Below are positions 8,067 through 17,395 of a stretch of 64,000 bases of DNA, one piece after another (position 1 is the stretch's first letter; each line of letters opens with the position of its first letter). Source of the DNA: Hallella mizrahii (GTDB lineage: Bacteria > Bacteroidota > Bacteroidia > Bacteroidales > Bacteroidaceae); assembly GCF_009695775.1 (NCBI RefSeq), contig NZ_VUNG01000003.1:1-64000 (forward strand), read 5' to 3'. The translations under genes were made by a program, and so were the position numbers. The notes under the pieces were generated by a model. The model saw only the letters and a program-made list of their open reading frames with translations. It made no database searches and was not told the DNA's origin.

Positions 8067-9137
8067 TTACTTCAGCTCAGCGAAGTACTTGATGGTGCGA
8101 ACCATCTGAGAAGTGTAAGAGTTCTCGTTGTCGTACCAAGAAACAACCTGCACCTCATAAGTGTCGTCATCGAGCTTCACAACCATTGTCTGAGTAGCGT
8201 CGAAGAGAGAACCGTAGCGCATGCCGAGGATATCAGAAGAAACGATCTCCTCGTCGTTGTAACCGAAGCTCTCGTTGGACTCAGCCTTCATAGCAGCGTT
8301 GACGCTGTCAACAGTAACATCCTTGCCCTTGACAACAGCGTAGAGCAGAGTTGTAGAACCGTCTGGCACAGGTACACGCTGTGCAGCACCGATCAGCTTG
8401 CCGTTCAGCTCAGGCAGAACCAGGCCGATGGCCTTAGCAGCGCCAGAGGAAGCAGGAGTGATGTTGCAAGCACCGGCACGGCTACGACGCAGGTTGCCCT
8501 TGCGCTGAGGACCGTCGAGGATCATCTGGTCGCCAGTGTAGGCGTGGATGGTCTGCATGATACCAGCCTGGATAGGATACTTGTCGTTCAGAGCCTTTGC
8601 CATAGGAGCCAAGCAGTTAGTAGTGCAAGAAGCTGCGCTGATGATTTGGTCGTCCTTAGTCAGAGTCTCATTGTTCACGTTGAAGACGATAGTCTTCAGA
8701 TCGTTGCCTGCAGGAGCAGAGATAACGACCTTCTTAGCACCAGCCTTTACGTGAGCCATGCTCTTGTCCTTAGATGTATAGAAGCCAGTGCACTCGAGGA
8801 CAACGTCGATGTCCAGAGCGCCCCAAGGCAGGTTAGCTGCGTCCTTCTCCTTGTAGATAGTGATCTTCTTGCCATCTACCTCGATGTAACCAGCTGCTTC
8901 CTTGCCATTCTCTGTGAAAGGCTCGTCGCTGTAAGAAACGGTATGCTCGGGCTTCTCACCGATGATGCCCTGATAACCACCGTGTGTGGTATCATACTTC
9001 AGGAGCTGAGCCAGCATCTTCGGGCTGGTCAGGTCGTTGATAGCAACAACATCATAGCCAGGAGCTGCGAACATCTGGCGGAATGCGAGACGGCCGATAC
9101 GACCGAAACCATTGATAGCTACTTTAACATTTGCCAT
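8067..9137 (-). CDS. gapA: Glyceraldehyde-3-phosphate dehydrogenase, type I
   Basis: NAD-dependent glycolytic enzyme that converts glyceraldehyde 3-phosphate to 1,3-bisphosphoglycerate in the cytoplasm. The 356-residue protein begins with the Rossmann NAD-binding signature NGFGRIGR (residues 10-17). The catalytic cysteine is C171 in [10 protein letters not shown], and the activating histidine follows in [11 protein letters not shown]. It is about 20 residues longer than the classical 333-336 residue enzyme, partly through insertions in the first 100 residues. It is a single gene with its own -7 element and terminator, and its codon use looks strongly biased, as expected for a highly expressed gene. 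Confidence 0.97.
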   Translation of the reverse strand: MANVKVAINGFGRIGRLAFRQMFAAPGYDVVAINDLTSPKMLAQLLKYDTTHGGYQGIIGEKPEHTVSYSDEPFTENGKEAAGYIEVDGKKITIYKEKDAANLPWGALDIDVVLECTGFYTSKDKSMAHVKAGAKKVVISAPAGNDLKTIVFNVNNETLTKDDQIISAASCTTNCLAPMAKALNDKYPIQAGIMQTIHAYTGDQMILDGPQRKGNLRRSRAGACNITPASSGAAKAIGLVLPELNGKLIGAAQRVPVPDGSTTLLYAVVKGKDVTVDSVNAAMKAESNESFGYNDEEIVSSDILGMRYGSLFDATQTMVVKLDDDTYEVQVVSWYDNENSYTSQMVRTIKYFAELK

Positions 9138-9235
9138 TTTACTTTCTATTATTTATAAAGGGTTATAAAATGTGTTCTCTTTCTTGAAAATATCTTTTTT
9201 GTGTCTCGCAAGAGACTTTTCTTGCTTATCGATTG

Positions 9236-9269
9236 CAAAGATACAAATTATTTTCTAATTTTGCACAAT
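9236..9269 (-). promoter_or_regulatory. gapA promoter candidate
   Basis: Minus strand: ATTG (plus 9266-9269), 22 bases, then TATCTTTG (plus 9236-9243). The -7 element is a perfect TAnnTTTG; the spacing is one base beyond the usual range. It implies an untranslated leader of about 90 bases. Confidence 0.6.
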
Positions 9270-9356
9270 CAATAAGTATTAAATAATATAAACGTTTATC
9301 AGAGTGTTAAGTCCACTTGGCAAAATGGACTCTTCGCTTTACACAGTTCAGTTATT

Positions 9357-9776
9357 ATGGGTAAATTTATTCAAGAATTCAAAGATTTCGCTGTCAGAGG
9401 CAATGCTGTGGACATGGCTGTCGGTGTGATCATCGGCGGCGCGTTTGGTAAAATCGTAAGTAGTATTGTCGACGACATCATCATGCCGCCTATCGGATGG
9501 CTGATCGGTGGTGTGAACTTCTCTGATCTGAAGGTCACCCTGCCCAGGGTGGTCATCCCCGGTGTGGAGCAGATGAAGCCCGCCACCATCAACTATGGCA
9601 ACTTCATCCAGACGTTCATCGACTTTATCATCATCGCTTTCTGTGTTTTTCTCCTGGTCAAGGCTATCAACGTGCTCACACGCAAGAAGAAAGAGGAGCC
9701 CGCTGCGCCACCTGCACCGAGCAACGAGGAGAAACTGCTCACCGAAATCCGCGACCTGCTCAAGGATAAGAAATAA
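9357..9776 (+). CDS. mscL: Large-conductance mechanosensitive channel
   Basis: A 139-residue channel that opens under membrane tension to release osmolytes during hypo-osmotic shock. The N-terminal amphipathic helix and first membrane helix are recognisable in [20 protein letters not shown] (residues 10-29). The glycine- and alanine-rich pore-lining stretch, the second membrane helix near residues 80-103 and a charged C-terminal bundle with an alanine/proline-rich linker follow. The length agrees with the family. It is followed after 16 bases by murQ on the same strand, suggesting joint transcription although the functions are unrelated. Confidence 0.95.
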   Translation: MGKFIQEFKDFAVRGNAVDMAVGVIIGGAFGKIVSSIVDDIIMPPIGWLIGGVNFSDLKVTLPRVVIPGVEQMKPATINYGNFIQTFIDFIIIAFCVFLLVKAINVLTRKKKEEPAAPPAPSNEEKLLTEIRDLLKDKK

Positions 9777-9792
9777 CGCTCAATGAGTCAAG

Positions 9793-10605
9793 ATGATGCG
9801 ACGGATTACGGAAGAAGCCTCTCTCTACGATGATTTGGAGCACAAGCCGATAGCCGAACTGTTGCGCGACATCAACCACGAGGATCATCGTGTGGCGGAA
9901 GCCGTGGAGCAGGCACTGCCTCAGATCACACGGCTCACAGAGGCTGTTGCCGCGCGCATGGAGCAAGGAGGGCGTTTGTTTTACATCGGGGCGGGCACCA
10001 GCGGCCGTCTCGGTGTGCTCGATGCCTCAGAGCTGCCGCCTACCTACGGCACGGATCCTCGGTTGGTGGTAGGCTTGATTGCCGGTGGCGACACTGCTCT
10101 CCGGCACGCCGTGGAGCATGCCGAAGACAATGAGCAACAAGGTTGGAAAGACTTGGCAGGGCAGGGGATAGACTCAGCAGACACCGTCATCGGCATCGCC
10201 GCCTCGGGCACTACCCCCTACGTGGTGGGTGCACTGCGTGAAGCTCGGCGCCACGGCATCGTCACAGGATGCGTCACCAGCAATCCCGGCACGCCTTTGG
10301 AGGCAGAAAGCGACTATCCGGTGGTGACCATTGTAGGCCCAGAGTTCGTCACCGGCTCGTCGCGCATGAAGTCTGGAACGGCGCAGAAGATGGTACTCAA
10401 CATGATTTCCACCACGGTGATGATACGTCTCGGACGTGTCAAGGGCAACAAGATGGTCGACATGGAACTGACCAACGAGAAGCTCATCGACCGTGCCGTG
10501 CGCATGGTGATGGATCACGACCACCTCAACTACGACGCTGCCAAGAAAGAGCTGATGCGGAAATCGCTGGACGCCATCATGCGGGAACCGGAAGCAACAG
10601 AGTAG
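9793..10605 (+). CDS. murQ: N-acetylmuramic acid 6-phosphate etherase
   Basis: Splits the lactyl ether of MurNAc 6-phosphate to give GlcNAc 6-phosphate and D-lactate, a cytoplasmic step in peptidoglycan recycling. The 270-residue protein is one SIS domain: the sugar-phosphate loop GAGTSGRLGVLDASELPPTYG spans roughly residues 56-76 (glutamate within SELPP is catalytic in the family), and GSSRMKSGTAQK follows in the second half. It is shorter than the E. coli protein (298) because it lacks part of the C-terminal helical tail, which is common in Bacteroidetes. A second in-frame ATG follows immediately (9796). The start is supported by the conserved opening RITEEASLYDDLE. Confidence 0.94.
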   Translation: MMRRITEEASLYDDLEHKPIAELLRDINHEDHRVAEAVEQALPQITRLTEAVAARMEQGGRLFYIGAGTSGRLGVLDASELPPTYGTDPRLVVGLIAGGDTALRHAVEHAEDNEQQGWKDLAGQGIDSADTVIGIAASGTTPYVVGALREARRHGIVTGCVTSNPGTPLEAESDYPVVTIVGPEFVTGSSRMKSGTAQKMVLNMISTTVMIRLGRVKGNKMVDMELTNEKLIDRAVRMVMDHDHLNYDAAKKELMRKSLDAIMREPEATE

Positions 10606-10636
10606 GGGATAGGGCACTTAGCGACCACCGGAAGCC

Positions 10637-10786
10637 CTATCGGATATAATCTTTGGACACAAGATCGTAGTAGAGTGCCTCAAGTTCAGCGAGCGTGAGG
10701 TGCTCTACACTGTGTTCTATGGTGCGGATGAGCTCGTCGCGCCGACTGTCGCCGTCGGATGAGAAATGGGTGAAGACTTTGGCCAT
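10637..10786 (-). CDS. Small hypothetical protein, 49 residues
   Basis: An ORF of 49 residues starting MAKVFTHFSSDGDSRRDELI and ending YYDLVSKDYIR. It is soluble, highly charged and probably helical in its second half (repeated LxxxE spacing around residues 28-40). No family is recognised. Support for its reality: a perfect TAnnTTTG element (10819-10826) sits 33 bases before the ATG, giving a normal short leader; the region has no other gene; and codon use resembles neighbouring genes. It lies tail-to-tail with murQ (31 bases apart) and back-to-back with the nrf operon. Confidence 0.6.
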   Translation of the reverse strand: MAKVFTHFSSDGDSRRDELIRTIEHSVEHLTLAELEALYYDLVSKDYIR

Positions 10787-10818
10787 AACCTGTCGATGAT
10801 AGTTTTGTTGATGGAATG

Positions 10819-10826
10819 CAAAGGTA
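10819..10826 (-). promoter_or_regulatory. -7 element of the 49-residue ORF
   Basis: Minus strand TACCTTTG; an exact TAnnTTTG. The -33 position is a poor match (TAAT). Confidence 0.5.
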
Positions 10827-10884
10827 GGAAAATTAGCTGAAATGGGATTATCCTCATTTATTAGGATAATTTGTAGCCGAAATA

Positions 10885-10916
10885 TTTGCTTTTCTCAAAT
10901 ATTCCGCTTATATTTG
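10885..10916 (+). promoter_or_regulatory. Promoter of the nrf operon
   Basis: TTTG (10885-10888), 20 bases, TATATTTG (10909-10916): a full match to the Bacteroidetes primary-sigma promoter, 38 bases before nrfH. Confidence 0.8.
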
Positions 10917-10954
10917 CAAACGAAAGAAGCTATTACTTAATAACATAACAACCT

Positions 10955-11557
10955 ATGGATCTTGGCAAATTCAAAAAATGGAGGATTACCCTCTCTTATC
11001 GTCAAAAGGTCGTGGGCCTTGTCCTGTGTGGCATCATCGTAGGTTTAGGCGGACTCTTTGCCTACTTGCTTCGCATGCATACCTATATAATAGGTGATGA
11101 TCCGGCAGCGTGCGTCAACTGCCATATCATGTCGCCTTGGTATGCCACATGGTCACATTCCTCCCATGGACGCGATGCCACGTGCAACGACTGCCATGTT
11201 CCTCACACCTCGCTGGCGGCGAAATATTTCTTCAAAGGCCTTGACGGCATGAAGCACGTTGCCTATTTTGTCACCAACAGCGAGCATCAGGCAATCATGG
11301 CAGAAAACGCCAGCGCGGAGGTCATCATGGACAACTGCATCCGTTGCCACACTGAGCTCAACACGCGCATGGTGCGCACGGGCAAGATCGACTACATGCT
11401 TGCGAAGCGCGGTGAAGGATTTGCCTGTTGGGACTGCCACCGCAATGTGCCACACGGAGGCATGAACACACTCTCATCTACGCCTGGTGCTGAGACACAG
11501 GCACCGATTCCACCCAGCCCTGTACCCGCATGGCTGCAAAAGGCATTGGGACATTAA
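10955..11557 (+). CDS. nrfH: Cytochrome c nitrite reductase small subunit (membrane tetraheme quinol dehydrogenase)
   Basis: Takes electrons from menaquinol and passes them to NrfA on the periplasmic side of the inner membrane. The 200-residue protein has one N-terminal membrane anchor (about residues 18-40) and four c-type heme motifs: CVNCH (53-57), CNDCH (77-81), CIRCH (128-132) and CWDCH (158-162). The methionine two residues after the first motif (CVNCHIM) fits the unusual heme-1 ligation known from NrfH. It is the first gene of a four-gene unit with nrfA and two cytochrome c assembly genes, 28 bases before nrfA. Confidence 0.96.
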   Translation: MDLGKFKKWRITLSYRQKVVGLVLCGIIVGLGGLFAYLLRMHTYIIGDDPAACVNCHIMSPWYATWSHSSHGRDATCNDCHVPHTSLAAKYFFKGLDGMKHVAYFVTNSEHQAIMAENASAEVIMDNCIRCHTELNTRMVRTGKIDYMLAKRGEGFACWDCHRNVPHGGMNTLSSTPGAETQAPIPPSPVPAWLQKALGH

Positions 11558-11585
11558 CATAAAGAAAAACTAAAAACTTACTGAT

Positions 11586-13079
11586 ATGTCACGACAATTG
11601 AAAAAATGGCAAGGATGGCTGCTCTTCCTCGGAGCCATGGTCATCGTTTTCGTTCTTGGGCTTCTATGCTCGTCGCTCTTGGAGCGCCGCGCCGAAGTCG
11701 TATCTGTGTTTAACAATCGCCGTACGCCGATGACCGACTCCATCGTGGCACAAAACGAGAAGTTTGCGGAAGACTTCCCACACGAGTATGAGACATGGTC
11801 GATGACGGAAGACACCTCGTTTGTGAGTAAATACAACTCCTCGCAGGAGCAGGATGCCCTCGCACAGCATCCGCTGATGGTCATTCTATGGGACGGCTAT
11901 GCTTTCAGCCGCGACTACAACACGCCGCGCGGGCACCGTCACTGTATCGAAGACCTGCGCAAAATCCTGCGCACAGGATCACCGGGCGTTGACGGACAGA
12001 AAGACATGCAGCCCGGTACTTGTTGGACTTGCAAAGGTCCTGACGTGCCGCGACTGATGCGCGAGAAAGGCAAGAACGCTTTCTATGCCGCCAAGTGGAG
12101 CGACTGGGGCAGTGAAGTGATGAACAGCGTCGGATGCTCTGACTGCCACGATGCACGCACCATGGACTTGAAGCCTGCCCGACCGGCTCTCTACGAGGCA
12201 TGGGCACGCGCCGGAAAAGACGTCAGAAAGGCCAGCCACCAGGAGATGCGCTCCCTCGTGTGTGCACAATGTCATACGGAGTACTACTTCGAAAAAGGTA
12301 CCAACTACCTCAAATTCCCACAGGACAAGGGTCTGACCTGCGAGGATGCCGAGGCTTACTACGACAGTATTGGCTTCTACGACTATATCCATCCGCTGTC
12401 CCATGCCAAGATCTTGAAGGCACAACATCCGGGTTACGAGATCTTCAAGCAGGGTATCCACGGTCAGCGCGGCCTGTCCTGTGCTGATTGCCACATGCCT
12501 TATATCCAGGATGGCGGCGTGAAATATACCGATCACCACATCATGTCGCCGTTGGCGCATATCGATCGCACGTGCCAGACCTGCCATCGCCAGGATGCCG
12601 AGACGCTGCGCAAGAATGTATATGAGCGCCAAGAGAAGGTGCTGGAGGTGCGTGCCAAGGTGGAAAAAGAACTCTCCACGGCGCATATCGAGGCCGCTTT
12701 CGCATGGAAGAAAGGTGCCAACGAGAAGGAGATGGCCGCCGCTTTGGCTGACATCCGCAAGAGTCAGTGGCGTTGGGACTACGCTGTGGCCAGCCATGGT
12801 GCCAGTTTCCACGCCCCACAAGAGGTCACCCGACTGCTCAGCGACGCACTCTACTATGCCGGACAAGCCCGCCTGAGCATTGCCAAGGTGCTCGCCCGTC
12901 ACGGCTACAGCGGCGAGGTGCCAATTCCAGATCTCTCCACCAAGGAGAAGGCTCAGAAATATATCGGCCTCGACATGGGTAAGCTCCGTCAGCAAAAGAA
13001 AGAATTCCTCGACACCATCGTGCCGAAATGGATCGAGACAGCAAGAAAGAACAAACGGTTCATCACCCAGCCGATCTAA
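11586..13079 (+). CDS. nrfA: Ammonia-forming pentaheme cytochrome c nitrite reductase
   Basis: Reduces nitrite to ammonia with six electrons in the periplasm. The 497-residue protein has an uncleaved-looking N-terminal hydrophobic segment (residues 11-30). The special active-site heme motif CWTCK (146-150) has lysine instead of histidine, which defines NrfA. Four ordinary motifs follow: CSDCH (184-188), CAQCH (226-230), CADCH (about 298) and CQTCH (about 330). The tyrosines of TEYYF after the third heme and the conserved histidine in GIHGQRG match known active-site residues. With nrfH it makes the NrfHA complex used for dissimilatory nitrite reduction to ammonia. Confidence 0.97.
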   Translation: MSRQLKKWQGWLLFLGAMVIVFVLGLLCSSLLERRAEVVSVFNNRRTPMTDSIVAQNEKFAEDFPHEYETWSMTEDTSFVSKYNSSQEQDALAQHPLMVILWDGYAFSRDYNTPRGHRHCIEDLRKILRTGSPGVDGQKDMQPGTCWTCKGPDVPRLMREKGKNAFYAAKWSDWGSEVMNSVGCSDCHDARTMDLKPARPALYEAWARAGKDVRKASHQEMRSLVCAQCHTEYYFEKGTNYLKFPQDKGLTCEDAEAYYDSIGFYDYIHPLSHAKILKAQHPGYEIFKQGIHGQRGLSCADCHMPYIQDGGVKYTDHHIMSPLAHIDRTCQTCHRQDAETLRKNVYERQEKVLEVRAKVEKELSTAHIEAAFAWKKGANEKEMAAALADIRKSQWRWDYAVASHGASFHAPQEVTRLLSDALYYAGQARLSIAKVLARHGYSGEVPIPDLSTKEKAQKYIGLDMGKLRQQKKEFLDTIVPKWIETARKNKRFITQPI

Positions 13080-13107
13080 CCCAGCGGCTGTAGAACAATT
13101 GAAGAAT

Positions 13108-14385
13108 ATGTGGAAACAACCCTATACCTATAAAGAAGGCTCCGCCATCAGCATTGGGCTCCTCGTCACTGGGGGCCTGCTGCAGGTGGCGGTGGGGCCT
13201 CTTGACTGGATCGTGTTTATGTGGCCGGGCAACATTCTTGCCCTGGCCTTTTTGTTGCTACTGCTGGCAGTCTTCTATGCCCTGCGGTCACATGTCTATT
13301 TCTTCCGGTTTATGACAACCGTCCAGGCTGCCGTGCCCGCACTGGCTACAGCCGCCGTTCTCACCGTTGTCATGGGGCTCACACGGCAAGCACCCGAGGA
13401 AAAGCCTGCCGCCGATGTGCTCGGGCTGACCAAGATGCTCAACTTCTGGCCGTTTATCCTCGTCTATCTGTGGAACACAATGATCGTCGGCGAGGTGGCT
13501 ATCTTTCAGATCTGTCACTTCCGCCGCCAGGTGATCCCCTCGCTGGTGTGCCATGCCGGCCTGTTCATCTTCATTGTCTGCGGCACACTCGGCAGTGCCG
13601 ACATGCAGAAGTTGAAGATGTATTGTGAGGAGGGAAAGCCCGAATGGCGCGCGCTCGACGCTTACAACAATGTCGTAGAACTGCCGCTTGCCATCCAGCT
13701 CAACCGCTTCACCATCGACGAGTATCCACCGAAGCTGATGGTGGTGAGCATGACGACAGGACTGCCACAGCCGCAGCAGAAGCCTCAGACGCTTGTCATC
13801 GACGACAGCTACACGCCGACGGAACTCTTAGGCTGGAAGATCCAAGTATTAAAAAGAATAGACAATGCCATGCCGAAGGCTATGGCAAAGATGATGAAGG
13901 GGATGCCTGAGGGAATGGCGACCCGCATGAAGATGGACCAGCTCGGCATGCGGCTCAACGAGGGCGGCTTTGTCGCTTACCAGGGCAAAGGAGCCGCTAC
14001 AGCACTCTACATCTCCGCTACCAAGGGAAAACAGCGGAAGACAGGCTGGGTCTCCAGTGGCAGCTATCTCTTTCCCATCAGCGGCGTCAGCTTAGGCAAT
14101 AATCTTGAGGTGGTCATGCCGACGCGCGAGCCGATGCGTTATGCCTCCAACGTGAATATCTATACCCAAAAGGACGCGCTGAACATACCGACAACAATCG
14201 AAGTCAACAAGCCGTTCAGCCTCGGTGACTGGAAGATCTATCAGCTCAGCTACAACGAGCAGATGGGCAAGTGGAGCAATGTCAGTGTCTTTGAACTCGT
14301 CAAGGATCCTTGGCTGCCCTATACCTATGTGGGGCTGTATCTGCTGATCATCGGTGCCATACTGATATTCATACAAAAACGTTAG
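13108..14385 (+). CDS. Cytochrome c biogenesis protein, ResB/Ccs1-like
   Basis: A 425-residue membrane protein with three to four helices in the first 170 residues, a long periplasmic domain (about 180-405) and a final helix. This is the ResB (Ccs1) layout, the partner of CcsA in system II heme attachment. The start MWKQPYTYKEG is chosen because the open frame upstream overlaps nrfA. In Wolinella and Campylobacter the ResB and CcsA parts are fused (NrfI/CcsBA); here they are two genes separated by two bases. Placement behind nrfHA suggests dedication to these cytochromes, including the odd CWTCK motif, which is an inference. Confidence 0.82.
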   Translation: MWKQPYTYKEGSAISIGLLVTGGLLQVAVGPLDWIVFMWPGNILALAFLLLLLAVFYALRSHVYFFRFMTTVQAAVPALATAAVLTVVMGLTRQAPEEKPAADVLGLTKMLNFWPFILVYLWNTMIVGEVAIFQICHFRRQVIPSLVCHAGLFIFIVCGTLGSADMQKLKMYCEEGKPEWRALDAYNNVVELPLAIQLNRFTIDEYPPKLMVVSMTTGLPQPQQKPQTLVIDDSYTPTELLGWKIQVLKRIDNAMPKAMAKMMKGMPEGMATRMKMDQLGMRLNEGGFVAYQGKGAATALYISATKGKQRKTGWVSSGSYLFPISGVSLGNNLEVVMPTREPMRYASNVNIYTQKDALNIPTTIEVNKPFSLGDWKIYQLSYNEQMGKWSNVSVFELVKDPWLPYTYVGLYLLIIGAILIFIQKR

Positions 14386-14387
14386 CC

Positions 14388-15182
14388 ATGCAAATCTGGA
14401 ATTTCTTTCTTATCTTCGCCCTTGCCGCCCTGCTTTTCTGGTCGCTCGGTGCCTTCTTTGCCTGGAAGGGGAAGAAGGCATTGGCCGTCGGAGCTACTGT
14501 GGCGGGTCTGGCCGTCTTCCTTTCCTATGTCATCGTACTGTGGATTGCTCTCGACCGTCCGCCGATGCGCACGATGGGAGAGACTCGCTTGTGGTATTCA
14601 CTCTTCCTGCCACTGATGGGTCTGATCGTCTACAGCCGGTGGAACTACAAGTGGTTGCTGTCGTTCTCCACCGTACTGGCAGCCGTGTTTATCACCATCA
14701 ACCTGCTCAAACCTGAGATACACAGCAAGACGATGATGCCCGCGCTGCAAAGCCCATGGTTTGCTCCGCATGTCATCATCTACATGATGGCTTACGCCCT
14801 GCTCGGCGCCGCCTTTGTCATGGCCGCCTATCTGCTCTTCTTCCATCACCATCAAGCACCATCGGACAAGGAGTGGACGATCACCGACAACCTCGTGTAT
14901 GTCGGTTGGGCGTTCCTCACCCTTGGCATGCTTTCCGGTGCCTTGTGGGCCAAGATGGCATGGGGCAACTACTGGGCATGGGATCCTAAGGAGACGTGGG
15001 CGGCAGCCACGTGGCTCGCCTATCTGGTCTATATTCATTATCGACTGAGGAAACAGGGAAACATGCGCTTTGCCCTATGGGTGCTCATCGTCAACTTCGC
15101 GCTGTTGCAGATGTGCTGGTGGGGCATCAACTACCTGCCTTCTGCCAAAGGAACCAGCGTACACACCTATTACATGAACTGA
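14388..15182 (+). CDS. Cytochrome c assembly protein, CcsA-like heme lyase
   Basis: A 264-residue protein with about eight membrane helices. The tryptophan-rich heme-handling motif WGNYWAWDPKETWA (around residues 192-205) is the defining WWD domain of CcsA/CcmC/CcmF proteins. Conserved histidines lie in FAPHVIIYM and in YIHYR. With the preceding ResB-like protein it should carry heme to the periplasm and ligate it to the CxxCH motifs of NrfH and NrfA. The start MQIWNFF follows the stop of the upstream gene by two bases; the longer frame upstream runs inside that gene. Confidence 0.88.
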   Translation: MQIWNFFLIFALAALLFWSLGAFFAWKGKKALAVGATVAGLAVFLSYVIVLWIALDRPPMRTMGETRLWYSLFLPLMGLIVYSRWNYKWLLSFSTVLAAVFITINLLKPEIHSKTMMPALQSPWFAPHVIIYMMAYALLGAAFVMAAYLLFFHHHQAPSDKEWTITDNLVYVGWAFLTLGMLSGALWAKMAWGNYWAWDPKETWAAATWLAYLVYIHYRLRKQGNMRFALWVLIVNFALLQMCWWGINYLPSAKGTSVHTYYMN

Positions 15183-15741
15183 CAGCATGGTCGTGTAACG
15201 AGAATCAGTAAAGTGTCTAAAGCAATGTAAAGTGAAACCGTAAACAACAACAAGGAGTGTAAAGTGATTATAGGTTAAGTCAAAGGGTTTGTCCGCTTTT
15301 GGTTTTACTGCTTAGGAAAAGACACTTTCCTACGTAGAAAAAGATCTTTCCCTGCTTAGGAAAAGATCTTTTTCTATAGGATTACAATATCGATTACATG
15401 ACTTCAGTCACATTACAACATAGCTTTATACCCATTACAACATAGCTTTATACCCGGCGAAACATGGGTTCGGCAACACCAAAGCATTGGTTCAGATGCG
15501 GCACAGTATTGGTACAGCAACACCAAAGCATCAGCTCGGCAACAGCAAAGCATGGGGCTGTGTCCGCCATCAAGCAGGTGGCATTCTATCATGGCGACAG
15601 AGCACCGGGACCATGCCCGCGAAACGCTACATCCAAGAAGCTGTCAGCCCGTTCGTCCCATGTGGCTCTCCGGCGCTGAAACCACTTCTTTGGGACTCAT
15701 CTCTCCGTCAGGTTTTGGATGAAAGCCCCTTACAACGAGAC
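15183..15741. repeat. Gene-free region rich in short repeats
   Basis: No convincing gene is seen in these 559 bases. They hold several repeat sets. CTGCTTAGGAAAAGA occurs twice (about 15309 and 15351), with inverted relatives TTTCCTA and AGATCTTTTTC between. The 22-bp unit CATTACAACATAGCTTTATA (plus CC) is tandemly duplicated (15411-15432 and 15433-15454). The 16-mer GGCAACACCAAAGCAT occurs three times with small changes (15472, 15516, 15538). It lies between convergent transcription units. Confidence 0.7.
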
Positions 15742-15780
15742 AAAAAAATCCCGGTACGGAACAGCGTACCGGGATTTTTT
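15742..15780. terminator. Bidirectional intrinsic terminator
   Basis: A-run, CCCGGTAC, 8-base loop, GTACCGGG, A, T-run. The stem is perfect and both strands end in T-runs, so it can serve guaA (stop 27 bases away on the minus strand) and the nrf side on the plus strand. Confidence 0.9.
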
Positions 15781-15806
15781 GTACTTATATATTTCTTGCT
15801 ACTCTT

Positions 15807-17351
15807 CTACTCCCACTCGATTGTCGAAGGCGGTTTTGAGGAGATGTCATAGCAAACGCGGTTGACCCCCTTCACCTTGCGTATGATCTCATTGCTCACG
15901 TCGGCCATGAAGTCATAGGGCAGACGGGCCCAGTCGGCCGTCATAGCGTCCATAGAGGTCACGGCGCGCAGGGCTACAGGATGCTCATAAGTACGCTCGT
16001 CGCCCATCACTCCCACGGAACGGATGGTAGAGAGCAGCACGGTGCCGGCCTGCCAGACGTGGTCATAGAGGCTCGTGCCGTCCGGCATCTTGTAGTCGTG
16101 CATCTTTTCGATATAGATATCGTCGGCGTCTTGCAGGATGCGCACCTTCTCACGCGTGATATCACCAAGAATGCGCACGGCGAGACCGGGACCGGGGAAA
16201 GGATGACGCTTGATGAGACGCTCAGGCATCTGCAACTGATAGCCCACGCGGCGCACCTCGTCTTTGAACAGCCATTTCAGCGGTTCGCAGAGCTGAAGCT
16301 TCATGTCTTTGGGCAGTCCGCCTACATTGTGATGGCTCTTGATGGTCATGCCGGTGATGCTAAGGCTCTCGATGCGGTCGGGATAGATAGTGCCCTGAGC
16401 CAGCCATTTGGCGTCGGTGATCTTCTTAGCCTCGGCGTTGAAGACCTCCACAAAGTCGCGGCCGATGATCTTGCGCTTCTTCTCTGGGTCGGTGACGCCT
16501 TCGAGGTCCTTGAAGAACTTCTCGCTGGCATCTACGCCGATGACGTTCAGCCCCAGACCATTGTAGGCTTCCATGACCTTTTGGAACTCATTCTTGCGTA
16601 GCATGCCGTGGTCGACGAAGATACACGTGAGGTTCTTGCCGATGGCACGGTGGAGCAGGGTAGCGCAGACACTGGAGTCCACACCGCCGGAGAGACCAAG
16701 GATGACGCGATCGTTGCCGAGCTGCTCTTTCAGCTCCTTGACGGTGGTGTCGACAAACGAGGCCGGGCTCCACTCCTGACGGCTGCCGCAGATGTCCACA
16801 ACAAAGTTGCGGAGCAGCTGTGTACCCTGCGTGCTGTGGTACACCTCGGGATGGAACTGCACACACCACACGGGGTTGGTGTCGCTGGCAAAGGCAGCGT
16901 ACTTCACGTCGGCGGTAGAGCCGATGACATGATAGTCGCTCGGGATAGCGGTGATCGTGTCGCCGTGGCTCATCCACACCTGTGAGTTGGGCTCAAACCC
17001 TTTGAAGAGTGGATTGCTGGCATCAAACTGCTGGAGATTGGCGCGGCCGTACTCACGGGTACCGGTCTGCTCTACCTTGCCGCCACCGGAGTAGCTGATG
17101 AACTGCGCACCATAGCAGATGCCCAGCACCGGATACTTGCCGATGAACTGGCTGAGGTCTACCTTGAAGGCTTCCTTGTCGTGGACAGAGTAAGGACTGC
17201 CGCTGAGGATGACACCGATAACACCTGTGTCGTCCTTAGGAAACTTGTTGTAGGGCAGAATCTCGCAGAAGGTGTCCAGCTCGCGGACACGGCGGCCGAT
17301 GAGCTGCGTGGTCTGCGATCCGAAATCAAGAATGATAATCTTCTGTTGCAT
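15807..17351 (-). CDS. guaA: GMP synthase (glutamine-hydrolysing)
   Basis: Aminates XMP to GMP with glutamine and ATP, the last step of GMP synthesis. The 514-residue protein has an N-terminal class I glutamine amidotransferase domain with nucleophile C79 in GICYGAQ and the HPE dyad near residue 168, followed by the ATP-pyrophosphatase domain with the PP-loop [10 protein letters not shown] near residue 219, and the C-terminal dimerisation domain ending [11 protein letters not shown]. The length and domain order are standard. It is a single gene whose terminator is shared with the opposite strand. Confidence 0.97.
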   Translation of the reverse strand: MQQKIIILDFGSQTTQLIGRRVRELDTFCEILPYNKFPKDDTGVIGVILSGSPYSVHDKEAFKVDLSQFIGKYPVLGICYGAQFISYSGGGKVEQTGTREYGRANLQQFDASNPLFKGFEPNSQVWMSHGDTITAIPSDYHVIGSTADVKYAAFASDTNPVWCVQFHPEVYHSTQGTQLLRNFVVDICGSRQEWSPASFVDTTVKELKEQLGNDRVILGLSGGVDSSVCATLLHRAIGKNLTCIFVDHGMLRKNEFQKVMEAYNGLGLNVIGVDASEKFFKDLEGVTDPEKKRKIIGRDFVEVFNAEAKKITDAKWLAQGTIYPDRIESLSITGMTIKSHHNVGGLPKDMKLQLCEPLKWLFKDEVRRVGYQLQMPERLIKRHPFPGPGLAVRILGDITREKVRILQDADDIYIEKMHDYKMPDGTSLYDHVWQAGTVLLSTIRSVGVMGDERTYEHPVALRAVTSMDAMTADWARLPYDFMADVSNEIIRKVKGVNRVCYDISSKPPSTIEWE

Positions 17352-17395
17352 AAACGATATGTTAATGTTGAGTGTGCAATATGGAATGATGAATG

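Noticed and set aside
11979..12995. A 338-residue open frame antisense to nrfA
   Set aside because: The sense frame holds all five heme motifs of NrfA; the antisense frame is a shadow.
15464..15852. ORFs on the plus strand in the gap before guaA
   Set aside because: They are made of the short repeats and run through the bidirectional terminator and into the end of guaA; the translations look random.
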